From Magnetococcales bacterium (GTDB lineage: Bacteria > Pseudomonadota > Magnetococcia > Magnetococcales > JADGCH01), in assembly GCA_015229115.1 (NCBI GenBank), contig JADGCH010000001.1, positions 1 through 64,000 of the forward strand: DNA of 64,000 bases, written 5' to 3'. Under the pieces are notes generated by a model. It ran no database searches. It was not told the DNA's origin and worked only from the letters and a program-made list of their open reading frames with translations. The translations under genes were made by a program, and so were the position numbers. Of the stretch, positions 32,892-44,193 are shown piece after piece. Each line of letters opens with the position of its first letter. Within the stretch, counting starts at the first letter, position 1.

Positions 32892-34445
32892 ATGTGGCGT
32901 CTAGGCTCCAACGTCTTCAAAGAACCTGTTCTGCGGCGTATTTTCTTGTTGGCGGCAGGGATCGCCATTTTTTTGCCCATTTATGAATTTGTGGTGGTTT
33001 ATCCAAAATTCACCCAGTCATTGTTGGACACCACCGAGCTGGATGCTCTGCGTGTCGGTCGACACCTTGCCGGCAGTGTGATCAAGGAGAAGCACGGACA
33101 GATCGATCGCAGCGTGATCACTCCTGAACTAATCGAAGACATCGGCCAGATCATTACCGATTTTCATCTGATCAAGATCAAGATCTTTACGTCATCGGGT
33201 GAGGTGGTCTATTCAACGGATGCCAATGAGATCGGCCAGGTCAATCGCAACGACTATTTTGTCGATGTGGTAGCCAAGGGGCGTCCTTTCAAGAAAATGG
33301 TCCAGAAACAGGGTCAGACGCTCGAAGGCAAGCACACCATGAACGATGTCGTTGAGGTCTATACCCCTGTTTTGGATCGGGGAAATGTGATCGGTGCCTT
33401 TGAAATTTATTACGATATCACCGACCATAAAATGGTATTGGATCGGTTGCTTTCTCAGTCGGGCGCTAATCTTGTGCTCATGGCTGTTTTACTGCTCGGA
33501 TTCATTTTTATGGTGTTGCGTGAGGCGGTGCGGTACATTTCAGCCAAGGAGTCTGCCGAAGAGCGGCTATTGCTGAGTTCCAAGGTGATGGAGCACGCCC
33601 TGGATGGTGTCATGATTACCGACCAGCGGGCCCATATCGAAATGGTCAATCCTTCCTTTGTCCAGTTGACCGGTTATACCCAGGAAGAGGTGATGGGTAA
33701 AAACCCGAGATTTCTCAGCTCTGGCAGGCAGACGCGATCCTTCTACGCCGAATTGTGGCACGACTTGCTCGGTAAGGGCAGTTGGCAGGGAGAAATCTGG
33801 AATCGCCGTAAGGATGGAGCCGTCTATCCGGAGTGGCTGAGGATCAGTGCTCTTCATGGTCGCGATCATCAGATCAGCCATTTTATCGCCATTTTCTCGG
33901 ATATTTCCCGTGTCAAACAGAGAGAGGAAAATCTGCAAAATTTGGCCTATTATGACGCACTGACCAAGTTGCCCAATCGGCTATTGTTCCGTGACCGGCT
34001 TAAAAAGGCTATGTCGGATGCGCGGCGCACCCAAAGCGAGTTGGCCGTCATGTTCCTGGATCTGGATGGCTTCAAGAAAGTGAACGATGTGCACGGACAC
34101 CATATCGGTGACCTGTTGTTACAGGAGGTGGCACAGAGGATCAAAAGTCTGCTGCGGGATGTCGATACGGTGTCACGCCTTGGTGGCGATGAGTTCACGG
34201 TGATCCTGTCACCCAGTTTGCCCATCCAGAAGGAGGAGCACATCATCCCGGTTGCTACAAAAATCATCGAGGAGTTGCAGAAGCCGTTCTATTTGGACTC
34301 TTGCTGCTGTCTGATCGGCACCAGCATCGGTATTGGCATCTTTCCAAGAGATGCGGACGATCTTGAGTCGCTGATCAAAAAAGCCGATGAAGCCATGTAC
34401 CGGGCCAAGGAGAATGGCAAAGGGCAATATCAGTTCGCATATTGA
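32892..34445 (+). CDS. Membrane-bound PAS-GGDEF diguanylate cyclase
   Basis: About 517 residues. Spans near 15-35 and 190-212 frame a periplasmic sensor; a PAS domain (about 222-345; DGVMITDQRAHIEMVNPSF) and a GGDEF domain (350-517) follow. The active site is intact (RLGGDEFTVIL) and an RxxD inhibitory site (RDVD) sits five residues before it. It should make c-di-GMP with product inhibition. The ATG at 32892 has an AGGA 6 nt upstream. Confidence 0.92.
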   Translation: MWRLGSNVFKEPVLRRIFLLAAGIAIFLPIYEFVVVYPKFTQSLLDTTELDALRVGRHLAGSVIKEKHGQIDRSVITPELIEDIGQIITDFHLIKIKIFTSSGEVVYSTDANEIGQVNRNDYFVDVVAKGRPFKKMVQKQGQTLEGKHTMNDVVEVYTPVLDRGNVIGAFEIYYDITDHKMVLDRLLSQSGANLVLMAVLLLGFIFMVLREAVRYISAKESAEERLLLSSKVMEHALDGVMITDQRAHIEMVNPSFVQLTGYTQEEVMGKNPRFLSSGRQTRSFYAELWHDLLGKGSWQGEIWNRRKDGAVYPEWLRISALHGRDHQISHFIAIFSDISRVKQREENLQNLAYYDALTKLPNRLLFRDRLKKAMSDARRTQSELAVMFLDLDGFKKVNDVHGHHIGDLLLQEVAQRIKSLLRDVDTVSRLGGDEFTVILSPSLPIQKEEHIIPVATKIIEELQKPFYLDSCCCLIGTSIGIGIFPRDADDLESLIKKADEAMYRAKENGKGQYQFAY

Positions 34446-34471
34446 ATCAGGGCAATCATCCATGCTAGAAT
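34442..34471 (+). promoter_or_regulatory. Putative sigma-70 promoter of the cytochrome c gene
   Basis: TTGAAT at 34442-34447 and TAGAAT at 34466-34471 are 18 nt apart, and a TG one base before the -10 makes it an extended -10. Transcription would begin near 34478, leaving a leader of about 63 nt before the cytochrome ATG. The -35 overlaps the end of the preceding gene. Confidence 0.45.
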
Positions 34472-34540
34472 GAAAAAATGCTTTGCTGCGAAACAGAGCT
34501 GGAGAAATCGTCAACATGTGTTGGTTTAGGAGGAATGGTC

Positions 34541-34924
34541 ATGGTGAATCGTTACTGGATGGCCCTGGTGGCCAGTGTTGTCATGGCTGGTGCCAGCGTG
34601 GCGGCACAGGCTGAAGGGGACGCTCAGGCCGGTGAAGCGGTCTTCAAGAAGTGCGCGGCCTGCCATGGTGTTGAGGCGGGCAAGGACAAGGTTGGCCCCA
34701 GCCTGCACGGCGTTGTGGGTCGTAAGGCGGGTGGAGCCGAAAGTTTCAAGGCCAGATACTCCGCAGCGATGACTGGTTCGGGCATGACCTGGGATGATGC
34801 GACCCTCGATAAATATCTGGCCGATCCCAAGGCGGCGATTCCAGGCAACAAGATGTCTTTTGTCGGTCTGAAAGACGAAAAAGAGCGTCAGGATGTGATT
34901 GCCTACCTCAAGAAGCAGAAGTAG
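34541..34924 (+). CDS. Class I cytochrome c (monoheme, c2/c550-like)
   Basis: The 127-residue protein has a signal peptide (MALVASVVMAGASVAAQA), the heme motif CAACH near residue 36, and a distal Met in PGNKMSFVGLKDEKERQDVIAYLKK. This is the pattern of soluble class I cytochromes that shuttle electrons in the periplasm. A perfect AGGAGG at 34528-34533 lies 7 nt before the chosen ATG; other ATGs upstream are badly spaced. Confidence 0.95.
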   Translation: MVNRYWMALVASVVMAGASVAAQAEGDAQAGEAVFKKCAACHGVEAGKDKVGPSLHGVVGRKAGGAESFKARYSAAMTGSGMTWDDATLDKYLADPKAAIPGNKMSFVGLKDEKERQDVIAYLKKQK

Positions 34925-34947
34925 GTTTCTTAAGGATCGATCTCAAT

Positions 34948-34989
34948 GGCATTGATCATTGACATCCTGCGACCACAATGATCAATGCC
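34948..34989. repeat. Perfect 14-bp inverted repeat between cytochrome c and hybrid kinase genes
   Basis: Arms at 34948-34961 (GGCATTGATCATTG) and 34976-34989 (its exact reverse complement) enclose a 14-nt loop. Each arm carries the palindrome TGATCA. No T-run follows on either strand, so it could be an operator or an mRNA stem-loop rather than a classic terminator. It lies 23 nt after the cytochrome stop and 11 nt before the kinase start. Confidence 0.7.
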
Positions 34990-35000
34990 GATACTGCGTT

Positions 35001-36740
35001 ATGACTGGGCACGAATACAGGCAAGCCGATATTCTCCTCATTGATGATCAGCAAATCACCGCCTCTTTGCTGGGGCGTATGTTGCGCGATATCAAGCCGT
35101 GGACGCTGCATGTCTGCATCAACCCCCTGCAGGCCGAGGAGATGGTGGCGCAGGTCCAGCCGCACGTGATTCTGTTGGATCTTTTCATGCCGGCCATTGA
35201 TGGTATGACGTTGCTCAGCCGTTTTCGCGCTGGCGAGAAAACCCGTTCCATCCCGGTTCTGGTCCTGTCCGTGGCGGACAACCCGGAAACCAAGGCCATG
35301 GCCTTTGATCAGGGTGCCAACGACTACCTGATCAAGCTGCCTGATCGGGTCGAAATGATTGCCCGGCTGCACTACCATATCAGTGCCTACCAGAATCTGT
35401 TGCGCACCGTTGAACTGGAGGTTGAACGGCAGCAGATTTTTCACAGCATGAAGGATTCTCTGGCCTTCGCCGAACTGGCCAACCAGGCCAAGACCTCCTT
35501 TTTGGCGGCCATGAGCCACGATATTCGCACCCCCCTGAATACCATTCTCGGCGTCGGTGAACTGCTGAAAGAGACATCGTTGAGTGTCGAACAGCGCCAT
35601 TACGTCGATCTGGCCAGCCATGCCGGTGAAATTCTGCTGACATTGATCAGCGACATTCTCGACTTGTCGCGGCTGGAAGCCAATCAGTTTGAGCTGGAGC
35701 AGGTTGTCTTCAATCTGCATGAACTGTTGCGCGGTACTACCGGGATTCTGACCGTCCACGCCCGTAAAAAACAGATCCAGCTGCAGCTGGAGATCCAGCC
35801 CCAGGTGCCACTGTGGGTTAGGGGTGACGCAGCCCGTCTACGCCAGATTCTGATCAACCTGCTCAGCAATGCTCTTAAATTTACCGATCAGGGTGGGGTA
35901 CTGTTGCGGGCTGGTAGCGCAGAGAACGGCCACGTCCTATTTGCCGTGATCGACAGCGGTCCGGGCATTGCTGAGGAGCGCCACGAAGCTATTTTCCATC
36001 CTTTCGTGCAGGAGTCCTTCCAGATTCAGAACCGTCATGGTGGTAGTGGTCTTGGACTGGCGATTTGCCAGCAATTGACCCTGCGCATGGGGGGTACCAT
36101 CTGGCTGCAAAGCGCACCGGGACAGGGGAGTACATTTTTTGTTGCTCTGCCGCTGCCGGAGAATGAGAAACCGCTAGGCGATCCGATGCTGGAATCCTTC
36201 CGCCAGCAGGGATCTGACGCGACCGCCAACGCAGATTCCCCGTCTCCTTCGGTTGATCATCGGCGTCAGGATCGCGATCGACGTGCGTTGGACCGGCGCC
36301 AGGATGATCGTCGTATCGACGAGAGGCGCTATACCGCTGACCGTCGTTTGGTGCGTTACACCCTTCTGCTGGTCGATGATTCAGAAGATAATCTCATGCT
36401 GGTCAAGGCCTTTCTGAAAAACATGCCTTTTCGCATCGATACGGCGGTCAATGGTCTGGAGGCTGTGGAGCAGTTCAGACATCGCCATTACGACCTGATC
36501 TTGATGGATGTGCAGATGCCGGAGATGGATGGCTATACCGCCACCCAGAAAATTCGTGCTCTGGAAGAGGGGCGCGGCCTCAGTCGTCCCATTCCGATCA
36601 TTGCCCTGACGGCCAACGCTCTGCAGCGTGATATTGAACGCAGCCTGGATGCTGGCTGCTCCTTTCATCTGACCAAACCGATCCGCAAGACCCGGCTGCT
36701 CGAAACCATCAATCACGCCTTACAACGCAATCGGGTGTGA
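35001..36740 (+). CDS. Hybrid histidine kinase with receiver domains at both ends
   Basis: About 579 residues and no membrane span. An N-terminal receiver (ILLIDDQ, phospho-Asp in VILLDLFMP) is followed by a HisKA domain (SHDIRTPLN), a HATPase domain ([25 protein letters not shown]), an Arg/Asp-rich linker (about 430-455) and a C-terminal receiver ([19 protein letters not shown]). It is a cytosolic kinase presumably driven by another sensor through its first receiver. The ATG at 35001 is chosen so that the receiver begins within about 10 residues; a TTG at 34959 would run through the inverted repeat. Confidence 0.9.
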   Translation: MTGHEYRQADILLIDDQQITASLLGRMLRDIKPWTLHVCINPLQAEEMVAQVQPHVILLDLFMPAIDGMTLLSRFRAGEKTRSIPVLVLSVADNPETKAMAFDQGANDYLIKLPDRVEMIARLHYHISAYQNLLRTVELEVERQQIFHSMKDSLAFAELANQAKTSFLAAMSHDIRTPLNTILGVGELLKETSLSVEQRHYVDLASHAGEILLTLISDILDLSRLEANQFELEQVVFNLHELLRGTTGILTVHARKKQIQLQLEIQPQVPLWVRGDAARLRQILINLLSNALKFTDQGGVLLRAGSAENGHVLFAVIDSGPGIAEERHEAIFHPFVQESFQIQNRHGGSGLGLAICQQLTLRMGGTIWLQSAPGQGSTFFVALPLPENEKPLGDPMLESFRQQGSDATANADSPSPSVDHRRQDRDRRALDRRQDDRRIDERRYTADRRLVRYTLLLVDDSEDNLMLVKAFLKNMPFRIDTAVNGLEAVEQFRHRHYDLILMDVQMPEMDGYTATQKIRALEEGRGLSRPIPIIALTANALQRDIERSLDAGCSFHLTKPIRKTRLLETINHALQRNRV

Positions 36741-36818
36741 GGATTTTTCATGGTCATAGCCCTCTCTTTTCGATTATCATGGACGAAGGGTGCAAAGGTT
36801 TATCGTGTAGAAGGCTAA

Positions 36819-39028
<2,210 letters not shown>

Positions 39029-39031
39029 ATC

Positions 39032-40930
39032 ATGGCCGGATTGCTCGAACAGATCACTACCCCGGTCCAGTTACGCCAACTGGCAGAGAGTGATCTGTCG
39101 GGTTTAGCCGATGAACTGCGTGCCTTTACCATCGATACCGTTGCCAAAACCGGTGGTCATCTCGGTGCCAGTCTCGGTGTCGTCGAGCTGACCATTGCCC
39201 TGCACTATATTTTTGATACCCCGGATGATCGGCTGATCTGGGATGTCGGACACCAGTCCTATCCGCATAAAATCCTGACTGGCAGACGGCAACAGATGCA
39301 CACGCTGCGACAGAGGCATGGTTTGTCGGGATTTACCAAACGCGACGAGAGTCCCTACGACCCGTTTGGCGCCGGGCACTCTTCCACGTCCATCTCGGCA
39401 GCGTTGGGCATGGCCATGGCCATGCGCCATCGTCAACAACGGCGCAAGGTCATTGCCGTCATCGGCGATGGTGCCCTGACGGCGGGGATGAGCTTTGAAG
39501 CCCTCAACAACGCCGGCCAGCATGAAGACATCGATCTTGTGGTGGTCCTCAACGATAATGAAATGTCGATCTCCCGCAATGTCGGTGCTATTGCAGCCTA
39601 TCTGAGCCGTATTCTCAGTGGTCGTTTCTATACCCGTCTCAAGGATGGTACCGGCAGGGTGCTCGACAGGATTTCTCCCCCCCTGCGGCAGGCGGCACGA
39701 CGTGCTGAGGGGCATGTCAAGGGCATGCTCACGCCAGGTACACTGTTTGAGGAGCTTGGCTTCAACTATCTGGGCCCGATCGATGGTCACGATTTTCACC
39801 AGTTGCTGCCTACCTTGCGCAACATCAAACGGTTGACCGGTCCAGTGCTGTTGCACGTCGTAACCCGGAAAGGCAAGGGCTTTGCCCCGGCCGAAACCAA
39901 CCCCTGCACCTACCATGGCGTGCAACCCTTTGATCGTCAGACCGGTTTGATCACGACCCAACACGATAAACTTTCATTCACCCGCGTTTTTGCCGATGCG
40001 ATGGTCGATCTGGCCCTGGACAACCCCCGTCTGGTAGCTATTACGGCGGCCATGCCTGAAGGTACCGGACTGCACCTGTTCCAGGAGCGGTTTCCGCAGC
40101 GTTTTTTTGACGTTGGTATTGCCGAACAGCATGCCGTCACCTTTGCCGCTGGACTGGCCTGTGAGGGATTGATTCCTGTTGTGGCCATCTATTCCACCTT
40201 TTTGCAGCGCGCCTACGATCAGATCATCCACGATGTGGCCTTGCAGCGCCTGCCGGTCATTTTTGCCATCGATCGCGCCGGTCTGGTGGGAGCCGATGGG
40301 GCGACCCATGCGGGTGCTTTCGATCTCACCTTCCTGCGGGCTATTCCTGACTTGGTGATCATGGCCCCAGCTGACGAAAACGAGCTGCGCAGTATGCTGG
40401 CAACAGCTGTGACGCTTAATCGCCCAGTCGCGTTACGCTATCCGCGGGGTGATGTGGTCGGACTTCCTGCCGAAAAGCCCCAGTTGCTGCCCATTGGTTG
40501 TGGTCGTTGCCTGCGACGGGGCGATGACAACGATCCGGTGCTGTTGATGGCTGTCGGTTTCATGGTTCATCGAGCCGTGGCGGCGGCGCAGGTGCTGCAG
40601 CAGCAGGATGGATTGTCCCTGACGGTCTACGACGCCCGTTTTGTCAAGCCGCTCGATCGTCAGATGGTGCGTGAGGCGGCCCGTAAGCGGCACATCATCA
40701 CACTGGAAGAAAATTCCGTAGTTGGTGGCTTCGGTGCTGCGGTGCTGGAGTGTCTTGGTTCCGAGCAGCTTGGTGGCCATGTACCCAACCAGACCCTTTC
40801 AGTGTGGGGGCTTCCTGACCAGTTTGTTCCTCACGGCACGCAGCAACAGCTGTGGCAGGAACTGCAACTCGATGTCGCAGGGATTGTCGCCCGTATCCGT
40901 CAATTAATAGCCAGCGGTCGAACGCCATGA
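39032..40930 (+). CDS. dxs: 1-deoxy-D-xylulose-5-phosphate synthase
   Basis: The 632-residue thiamine diphosphate enzyme makes DXP from pyruvate and glyceraldehyde-3-phosphate, the first step of the MEP pathway. GHLGASLGVVELTIALHY, the thiamine-binding GDGALTAGMSFEALNNAG, and DVGIAEQHAVTFAAGLA are all conserved. Full length. It precedes a GGDEF gene that overlaps its stop. Confidence 0.97.
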   Translation: MAGLLEQITTPVQLRQLAESDLSGLADELRAFTIDTVAKTGGHLGASLGVVELTIALHYIFDTPDDRLIWDVGHQSYPHKILTGRRQQMHTLRQRHGLSGFTKRDESPYDPFGAGHSSTSISAALGMAMAMRHRQQRRKVIAVIGDGALTAGMSFEALNNAGQHEDIDLVVVLNDNEMSISRNVGAIAAYLSRILSGRFYTRLKDGTGRVLDRISPPLRQAARRAEGHVKGMLTPGTLFEELGFNYLGPIDGHDFHQLLPTLRNIKRLTGPVLLHVVTRKGKGFAPAETNPCTYHGVQPFDRQTGLITTQHDKLSFTRVFADAMVDLALDNPRLVAITAAMPEGTGLHLFQERFPQRFFDVGIAEQHAVTFAAGLACEGLIPVVAIYSTFLQRAYDQIIHDVALQRLPVIFAIDRAGLVGADGATHAGAFDLTFLRAIPDLVIMAPADENELRSMLATAVTLNRPVALRYPRGDVVGLPAEKPQLLPIGCGRCLRRGDDNDPVLLMAVGFMVHRAVAAAQVLQQQDGLSLTVYDARFVKPLDRQMVREAARKRHIITLEENSVVGGFGAAVLECLGSEQLGGHVPNQTLSVWGLPDQFVPHGTQQQLWQELQLDVAGIVARIRQLIASGRTP

Positions 40931-41976
40931 CGGATCGGGCACTGATCGATCCCCGTCTGGCCCAGGCCATTCTCGATATGACACGGGAAGAAGACGACGT
41001 CTCGCTGGTGCACACCATGATCCGTGAACTGAATGTGTTGTTGATCAGCCGTACGTACGCTCCTGGCGTCGATAGCATTGTCTTCCTGGAGGCAAGACAG
41101 GATAAAATGCCGCTGATGGATGGCGATAGCAGTGCCGCTCCCTGGCTGGTGATGAATGTACTTGATCCCAATAAGGCCCAGACTCCCATCGAACAGTACT
41201 CAGGGCTGTACGAGTCACTGCATCAGGGCACAGCGATGCACCAATTGTCTGAAGTTGATGGGCGTGAATGCTCGGTCTATCCGGTGATCGTCATGGGAAT
41301 GCAGGGGTTTCTGGTCATCGGCGGTACAACAGTACCTTTGTCGATCGCACCACTGGTGGAATTTTTCCTTGAGCTCTATCGCAATCAGGCCTCGCTGATT
41401 CATTCCAAGGAACGCGATCCGCTGACAGGGCTTTATAACCGTCGCGCCTTTAACGAGCGCATCGGCAAGATCATAGCCGTCTATCAGGGTTGCTGCCAGC
41501 GACGTCACGACCAGGAACAGAAGGGAGTCTGTCTGGCGGTACTCGATATTGACCACTTCAAGCGTGTCAACGACCGTTTTGGCCACCTGATGGGTGATGA
41601 GGTGTTGTTGCTGGTATCGCGGCTGATGGATCAGTGTTTGCGCCATACCGATCTGCTGTTCCGTTTTGGTGGTGAGGAGTTTGTGGCAATCCTGATCGAT
41701 CTTACCCTCAATCAGGCCCACTTGGCGTTGGAGCGCCTGCGAACCTGTGTCGCTTCTTACCCGTTTCCCCAGGTGGGACAGGTAACGGTCAGTATCGGTT
41801 TTGTGCCACTAGCAGCTGACGATATGCCCACTACCCTGATTGAAAAGGCGGATCAGGCGCTCTATTACGCCAAGGAACATGGTCGCAACCAGGTGCGTTG
41901 TTATGACACGCTGTTGACCGATGGCAAGATTGCAGCACCAGAGCAGACGTCAGACGATAACATTGAGGTATGGTAG
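40927..41976 (+). CDS. Soluble diguanylate cyclase (GGDEF domain)
   Basis: The 349-residue protein has an uncharacterised N-terminal region (1-160) with a GAF-like feel (VDSIVFLEARQD, SVYPVIVMGMQGFLVIGG). A GGDEF domain (about 165-330) follows, with the active loop FGGEEFVAIL and an RxxD site (RHTD) five residues before it. Both say active c-di-GMP synthesis with product control. Its ATG overlaps the dxs stop by 4 nt, so it is embedded in an isoprenoid and nucleotide operon, an unusual context. Confidence 0.9.
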   Translation: MTDRALIDPRLAQAILDMTREEDDVSLVHTMIRELNVLLISRTYAPGVDSIVFLEARQDKMPLMDGDSSAAPWLVMNVLDPNKAQTPIEQYSGLYESLHQGTAMHQLSEVDGRECSVYPVIVMGMQGFLVIGGTTVPLSIAPLVEFFLELYRNQASLIHSKERDPLTGLYNRRAFNERIGKIIAVYQGCCQRRHDQEQKGVCLAVLDIDHFKRVNDRFGHLMGDEVLLLVSRLMDQCLRHTDLLFRFGGEEFVAILIDLTLNQAHLALERLRTCVASYPFPQVGQVTVSIGFVPLAADDMPTTLIEKADQALYYAKEHGRNQVRCYDTLLTDGKIAAPEQTSDDNIEVW

Positions 41977-41978
41977 CC

Positions 41979-42809
41979 ATGAACATGGAATCATTGACCA
42001 CCACGGCAGCAACGCAGGAACTGCAGGATGAGATCGCATTGCGGTGTCAGTTGTCACCCCAGACCACGGCTCAGATTGGTCCGTTCGGTTTTGTTGAACT
42101 GGAAGAAAGCTGGGGCGATGAGACAACCATTCTCAACACCGCCCGCATCTCAACCAGCAATCGCCGTATCCAGCGTGTTGCCGACATGACACAGCGCGAC
42201 CACGATCTGCTCTATCACCTGCTCAAGCACAACCATGGCACGCCATTCGAGACGGTCTACTGCCGCTGGCGCGTCATCGCGCCCATTTTCGTGTTGCGGC
42301 AATGGATGCGCCACCGCATGGGTACCTTCAATGAATTTTCCCAACGTTACCGTATGCCGATCACGGCCTGTTATCAACCCGATCTGGCGGCGCGTAGTGT
42401 CGATGGTTGGCCAGTACTGACCGATGACCAGATCCGTCGTCAGGATGCCCTGCTGGAACAGTTGCACCGTTTTTATCAGGAGGAATATGCCGTTGCCTGT
42501 CAGCGCATGGAGGAGGCCGAACAGCAGGGTCTGATTCAAACCAGCGACGGTGAGGGGGGGCGTAATCGCTACCGTGGCCGGGCCCGTGAACTGCTGCGTA
42601 ACATCATGCCGGTGGCAACCTATTCCGATATCTACTGGACTGTCAATTTCCGCTCTCTGATGAATTTTCTGATGCTGCGGCGCAAACCAGACGCCCAGTA
42701 TGAAATTCGCCTGTATGCCGATGCGGTGTGGCAACTGTTCCAGCAACGATTGCCGCTGCTGAGCCAGGTCATGGAGCGGGTGCTGCGTGAAGGTGCCCAG
42801 CCCTCATGA
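41979..42809 (+). CDS. thyX: Flavin-dependent thymidylate synthase
   Basis: About 276 residues. ThyX methylates dUMP using methylene-THF and FAD. The signature RHR-x7-S is present (R111, H112, R113, then MGTFNEFS). SRNRRIQRV-like N-terminal and RGRARELLRNIMP C-terminal blocks match the family. The ATG at 41979 has GAGG 10 nt upstream; the ATG at 41970 is too close to it. It overlaps trmB by 4 nt. Confidence 0.95.
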   Translation: MNMESLTTTAATQELQDEIALRCQLSPQTTAQIGPFGFVELEESWGDETTILNTARISTSNRRIQRVADMTQRDHDLLYHLLKHNHGTPFETVYCRWRVIAPIFVLRQWMRHRMGTFNEFSQRYRMPITACYQPDLAARSVDGWPVLTDDQIRRQDALLEQLHRFYQEEYAVACQRMEEAEQQGLIQTSDGEGGRNRYRGRARELLRNIMPVATYSDIYWTVNFRSLMNFLMLRRKPDAQYEIRLYADAVWQLFQQRLPLLSQVMERVLREGAQPS

Positions 42810-43549
42810 GCGGCGAGGAGGATCTCCATGCCACCCGGACCGTGCTATTTGATGGGCGCTACCTGACCTATGGCCGCAAACAGGGCAAGATCACGTCACT
42901 GCAGCTGCAACAGTTACAGCAGCGTCTGCCGCAGCTGGCGCCACCGGCCCATTGGTGGGCGGGTCGCCGCGAGGGGCAGGGGCGTCTGATCCTGGAAATC
43001 GGTTTTGGTAATGGCGAATTCGTCGCCATGCTGGCGCAACGCTATCCCCAGGACCGGTTTATCGCGGTCGAGGTTTTCTTTGAGGGTATTCAGGCTCTGG
43101 TACGGCGTATCGATCATCACAATCTGCACAACGTCGCTATTTTGTCGGGTCATGTCTACCCCTTGTTGGCCGAGCAGTTCCCGGATCATTGCATTGACTG
43201 GACCCTTATCAACTTTCCCGATCCATGGCCGAGAAAGCGCAACCACAAGCGCCGGTTGATCCAGATGGATTTTCTGGATTTATTGGCCCACAAAAGCCAT
43301 AGTGGTGCCCGTCTGACACTGGCAACCGATTGGGAGGAATATGCCGAGTGGATGATGCAGCGTCTGGAGGCACATCCGTTGTGGCACAACGCGGTCGGCA
43401 GCGGCCAGTGGGCCTGCCAGCCGGAACAGTGGCTCACCACCCGTTTTCAGGGTAAGGGTGAAGCCGCCGGCCGATCGATCCACCATCTCGATTTCAGGCG
43501 CACCGACAACAGTGACATTGATGTAGTGGAAACATTGCATAAAGAATAG
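42806..43549 (+). CDS. trmB: tRNA (guanine-N7-)-methyltransferase
   Basis: The 247-residue SAM-dependent enzyme methylates G46 of tRNA. The SAM site is LILEIGFGNGEFVAMLA and the family signature is INFPDPWPRKRNHKRRL. TLATDWEEYAEWMM follows as usual. ATG overlaps the thyX stop. It is the last gene of this plus-strand run. Confidence 0.95.
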   Translation: MSGEEDLHATRTVLFDGRYLTYGRKQGKITSLQLQQLQQRLPQLAPPAHWWAGRREGQGRLILEIGFGNGEFVAMLAQRYPQDRFIAVEVFFEGIQALVRRIDHHNLHNVAILSGHVYPLLAEQFPDHCIDWTLINFPDPWPRKRNHKRRLIQMDFLDLLAHKSHSGARLTLATDWEEYAEWMMQRLEAHPLWHNAVGSGQWACQPEQWLTTRFQGKGEAAGRSIHHLDFRRTDNSDIDVVETLHKE

Positions 43550-43582
43550 ATCTCTAGCTATAACTGATTGGATTGACTGGTA

Positions 43583-43611
43583 TTGACAGCACTTGTTGCT
43601 ATTGATAGCAT
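43583..43611 (+). promoter_or_regulatory. Putative sigma-70 promoter of a candidate small RNA
   Basis: A perfect TTGACA at 43583-43588 is followed after 17 nt by TAGCAT at 43606-43611 (4 of 6 to TATAAT). Predicted start is near 43619. No open reading frame of note follows on this strand before 44194. Confidence 0.5.
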
Positions 43612-43618
43612 ACAGTCG

Positions 43619-43740
43619 CATTGCAGCCTGTTACTGTCAGGTGGCGTCGAGCATGGCCCCCTTGCAGGGCACCTCGACGAGACAGTCGATTTCACCACAG
43701 TTCATTGACCGATAGCCCCCGTCTCTTGTCGGGGGCTACT
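43619..43740 (+). ncRNA. Candidate structured small RNA (unrecognised)
   Basis: Between trmB and the convergent small secreted gene, the strand after the promoter above can fold into a long hairpin at 43634-43685. Outer arms are CTGTC (43634) and GACAG (43681); inner arms are CGTCGAG (43645) and CTCGACG (43673), with a further GCCC/GGGC pair inside. A GC-rich hairpin at 43713-43738 then ends the unit. Total length would be about 120 nt. It does not match 6S, SRP, RNase P or tmRNA by eye. The element could instead be part of the trmB 3' UTR. Confidence 0.35.
43713..43738. terminator. GC-rich stem-loop, probable bidirectional terminator
   Basis: Arms TAGCCCCCG (43713-43721) and CGGGGGCTA (43730-43738) form a perfect 9-bp stem with an 8-nt loop. 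It lies 21 nt beyond the stop of the minus-strand gene at 43760 and at the end of the plus-strand small RNA candidate. No long T-run follows on either side, which lowers confidence in intrinsic termination. Confidence 0.55.
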
Positions 43741-43759
43741 GGCCAAACTGGCTTACTAG

Positions 43760-44026
43760 CTACTTCCAGCCAGCCTCTCTCTCGCAAGCGGCCATCTCAG
43801 CCGGATGGCTCTTTTCCCAAGCGGTAATGGACTGTGTCTCATTGTCCGACATCTTATTGTTCATACAGGTGCAGTAAATAGCCACGGTCCCTGCTGACTG
43901 TCCTTCACGGGCGTTGTCACGAACACACTTCTGAACCCAGGCCGCATCGGTAGCATCGGCTTGAGCAACGCTGCTCGCCACGACGGAACCAACCAAAAGC
44001 AACAAGACTGCCATTAACTTCATCAT
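43760..44026 (-). CDS. Small secreted protein with four cysteines, function unknown
   Basis: The 88-residue product has a signal peptide (MKLMAVLLLLVGSVVASSVAQA), leaving about 65 mature residues with four Cys (KCVRDN, YCTCMNN, ACERE) and conserved-looking Trp at both ends. The C-x-C-M pattern is seen in small periplasmic proteins of unknown role. Two adjacent ATGs (44026, 44023) follow a GGGAG; either may be used. It has its own promoter and a terminator, so it is a single-gene unit. Confidence 0.75.
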   Translation of the reverse strand: MMKLMAVLLLLVGSVVASSVAQADATDAAWVQKCVRDNAREGQSAGTVAIYCTCMNNKMSDNETQSITAWEKSHPAEMAACEREAGWK

Positions 44027-44070
44027 GATTCTCCCGTTGAAAAAAAATTTTGAATATCAAACCGGTGACA

Positions 44071-44098
44071 AGTATACAGTAACCATCCAACGAATCAA
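44071..44098 (-). promoter_or_regulatory. Putative sigma-70 promoter of the small secreted protein
   Basis: On the minus strand TTGATT (44098-44093) and TATACT (44076-44071) are 16 nt apart, giving a start near 44064 and a leader of about 38 nt before the ATG at 44026. The -10 matches 5 of 6. Confidence 0.5.
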
Positions 44099-44193
44099 CC
44101 GGTAAAGAGAGTTCAGAACTGGACAGGGATGAGTGCTCTGTGTGACAATCACCCAGTTGTTCTAGCAATCCGAAGGTAAAGGTCCGTTGTGAT

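Noticed and set aside
43634-43685. tRNA gene suggested by the hairpin after trmB
   Set aside because: No cloverleaf, T-loop or CCA end could be drawn; it is kept only as a small RNA candidate.
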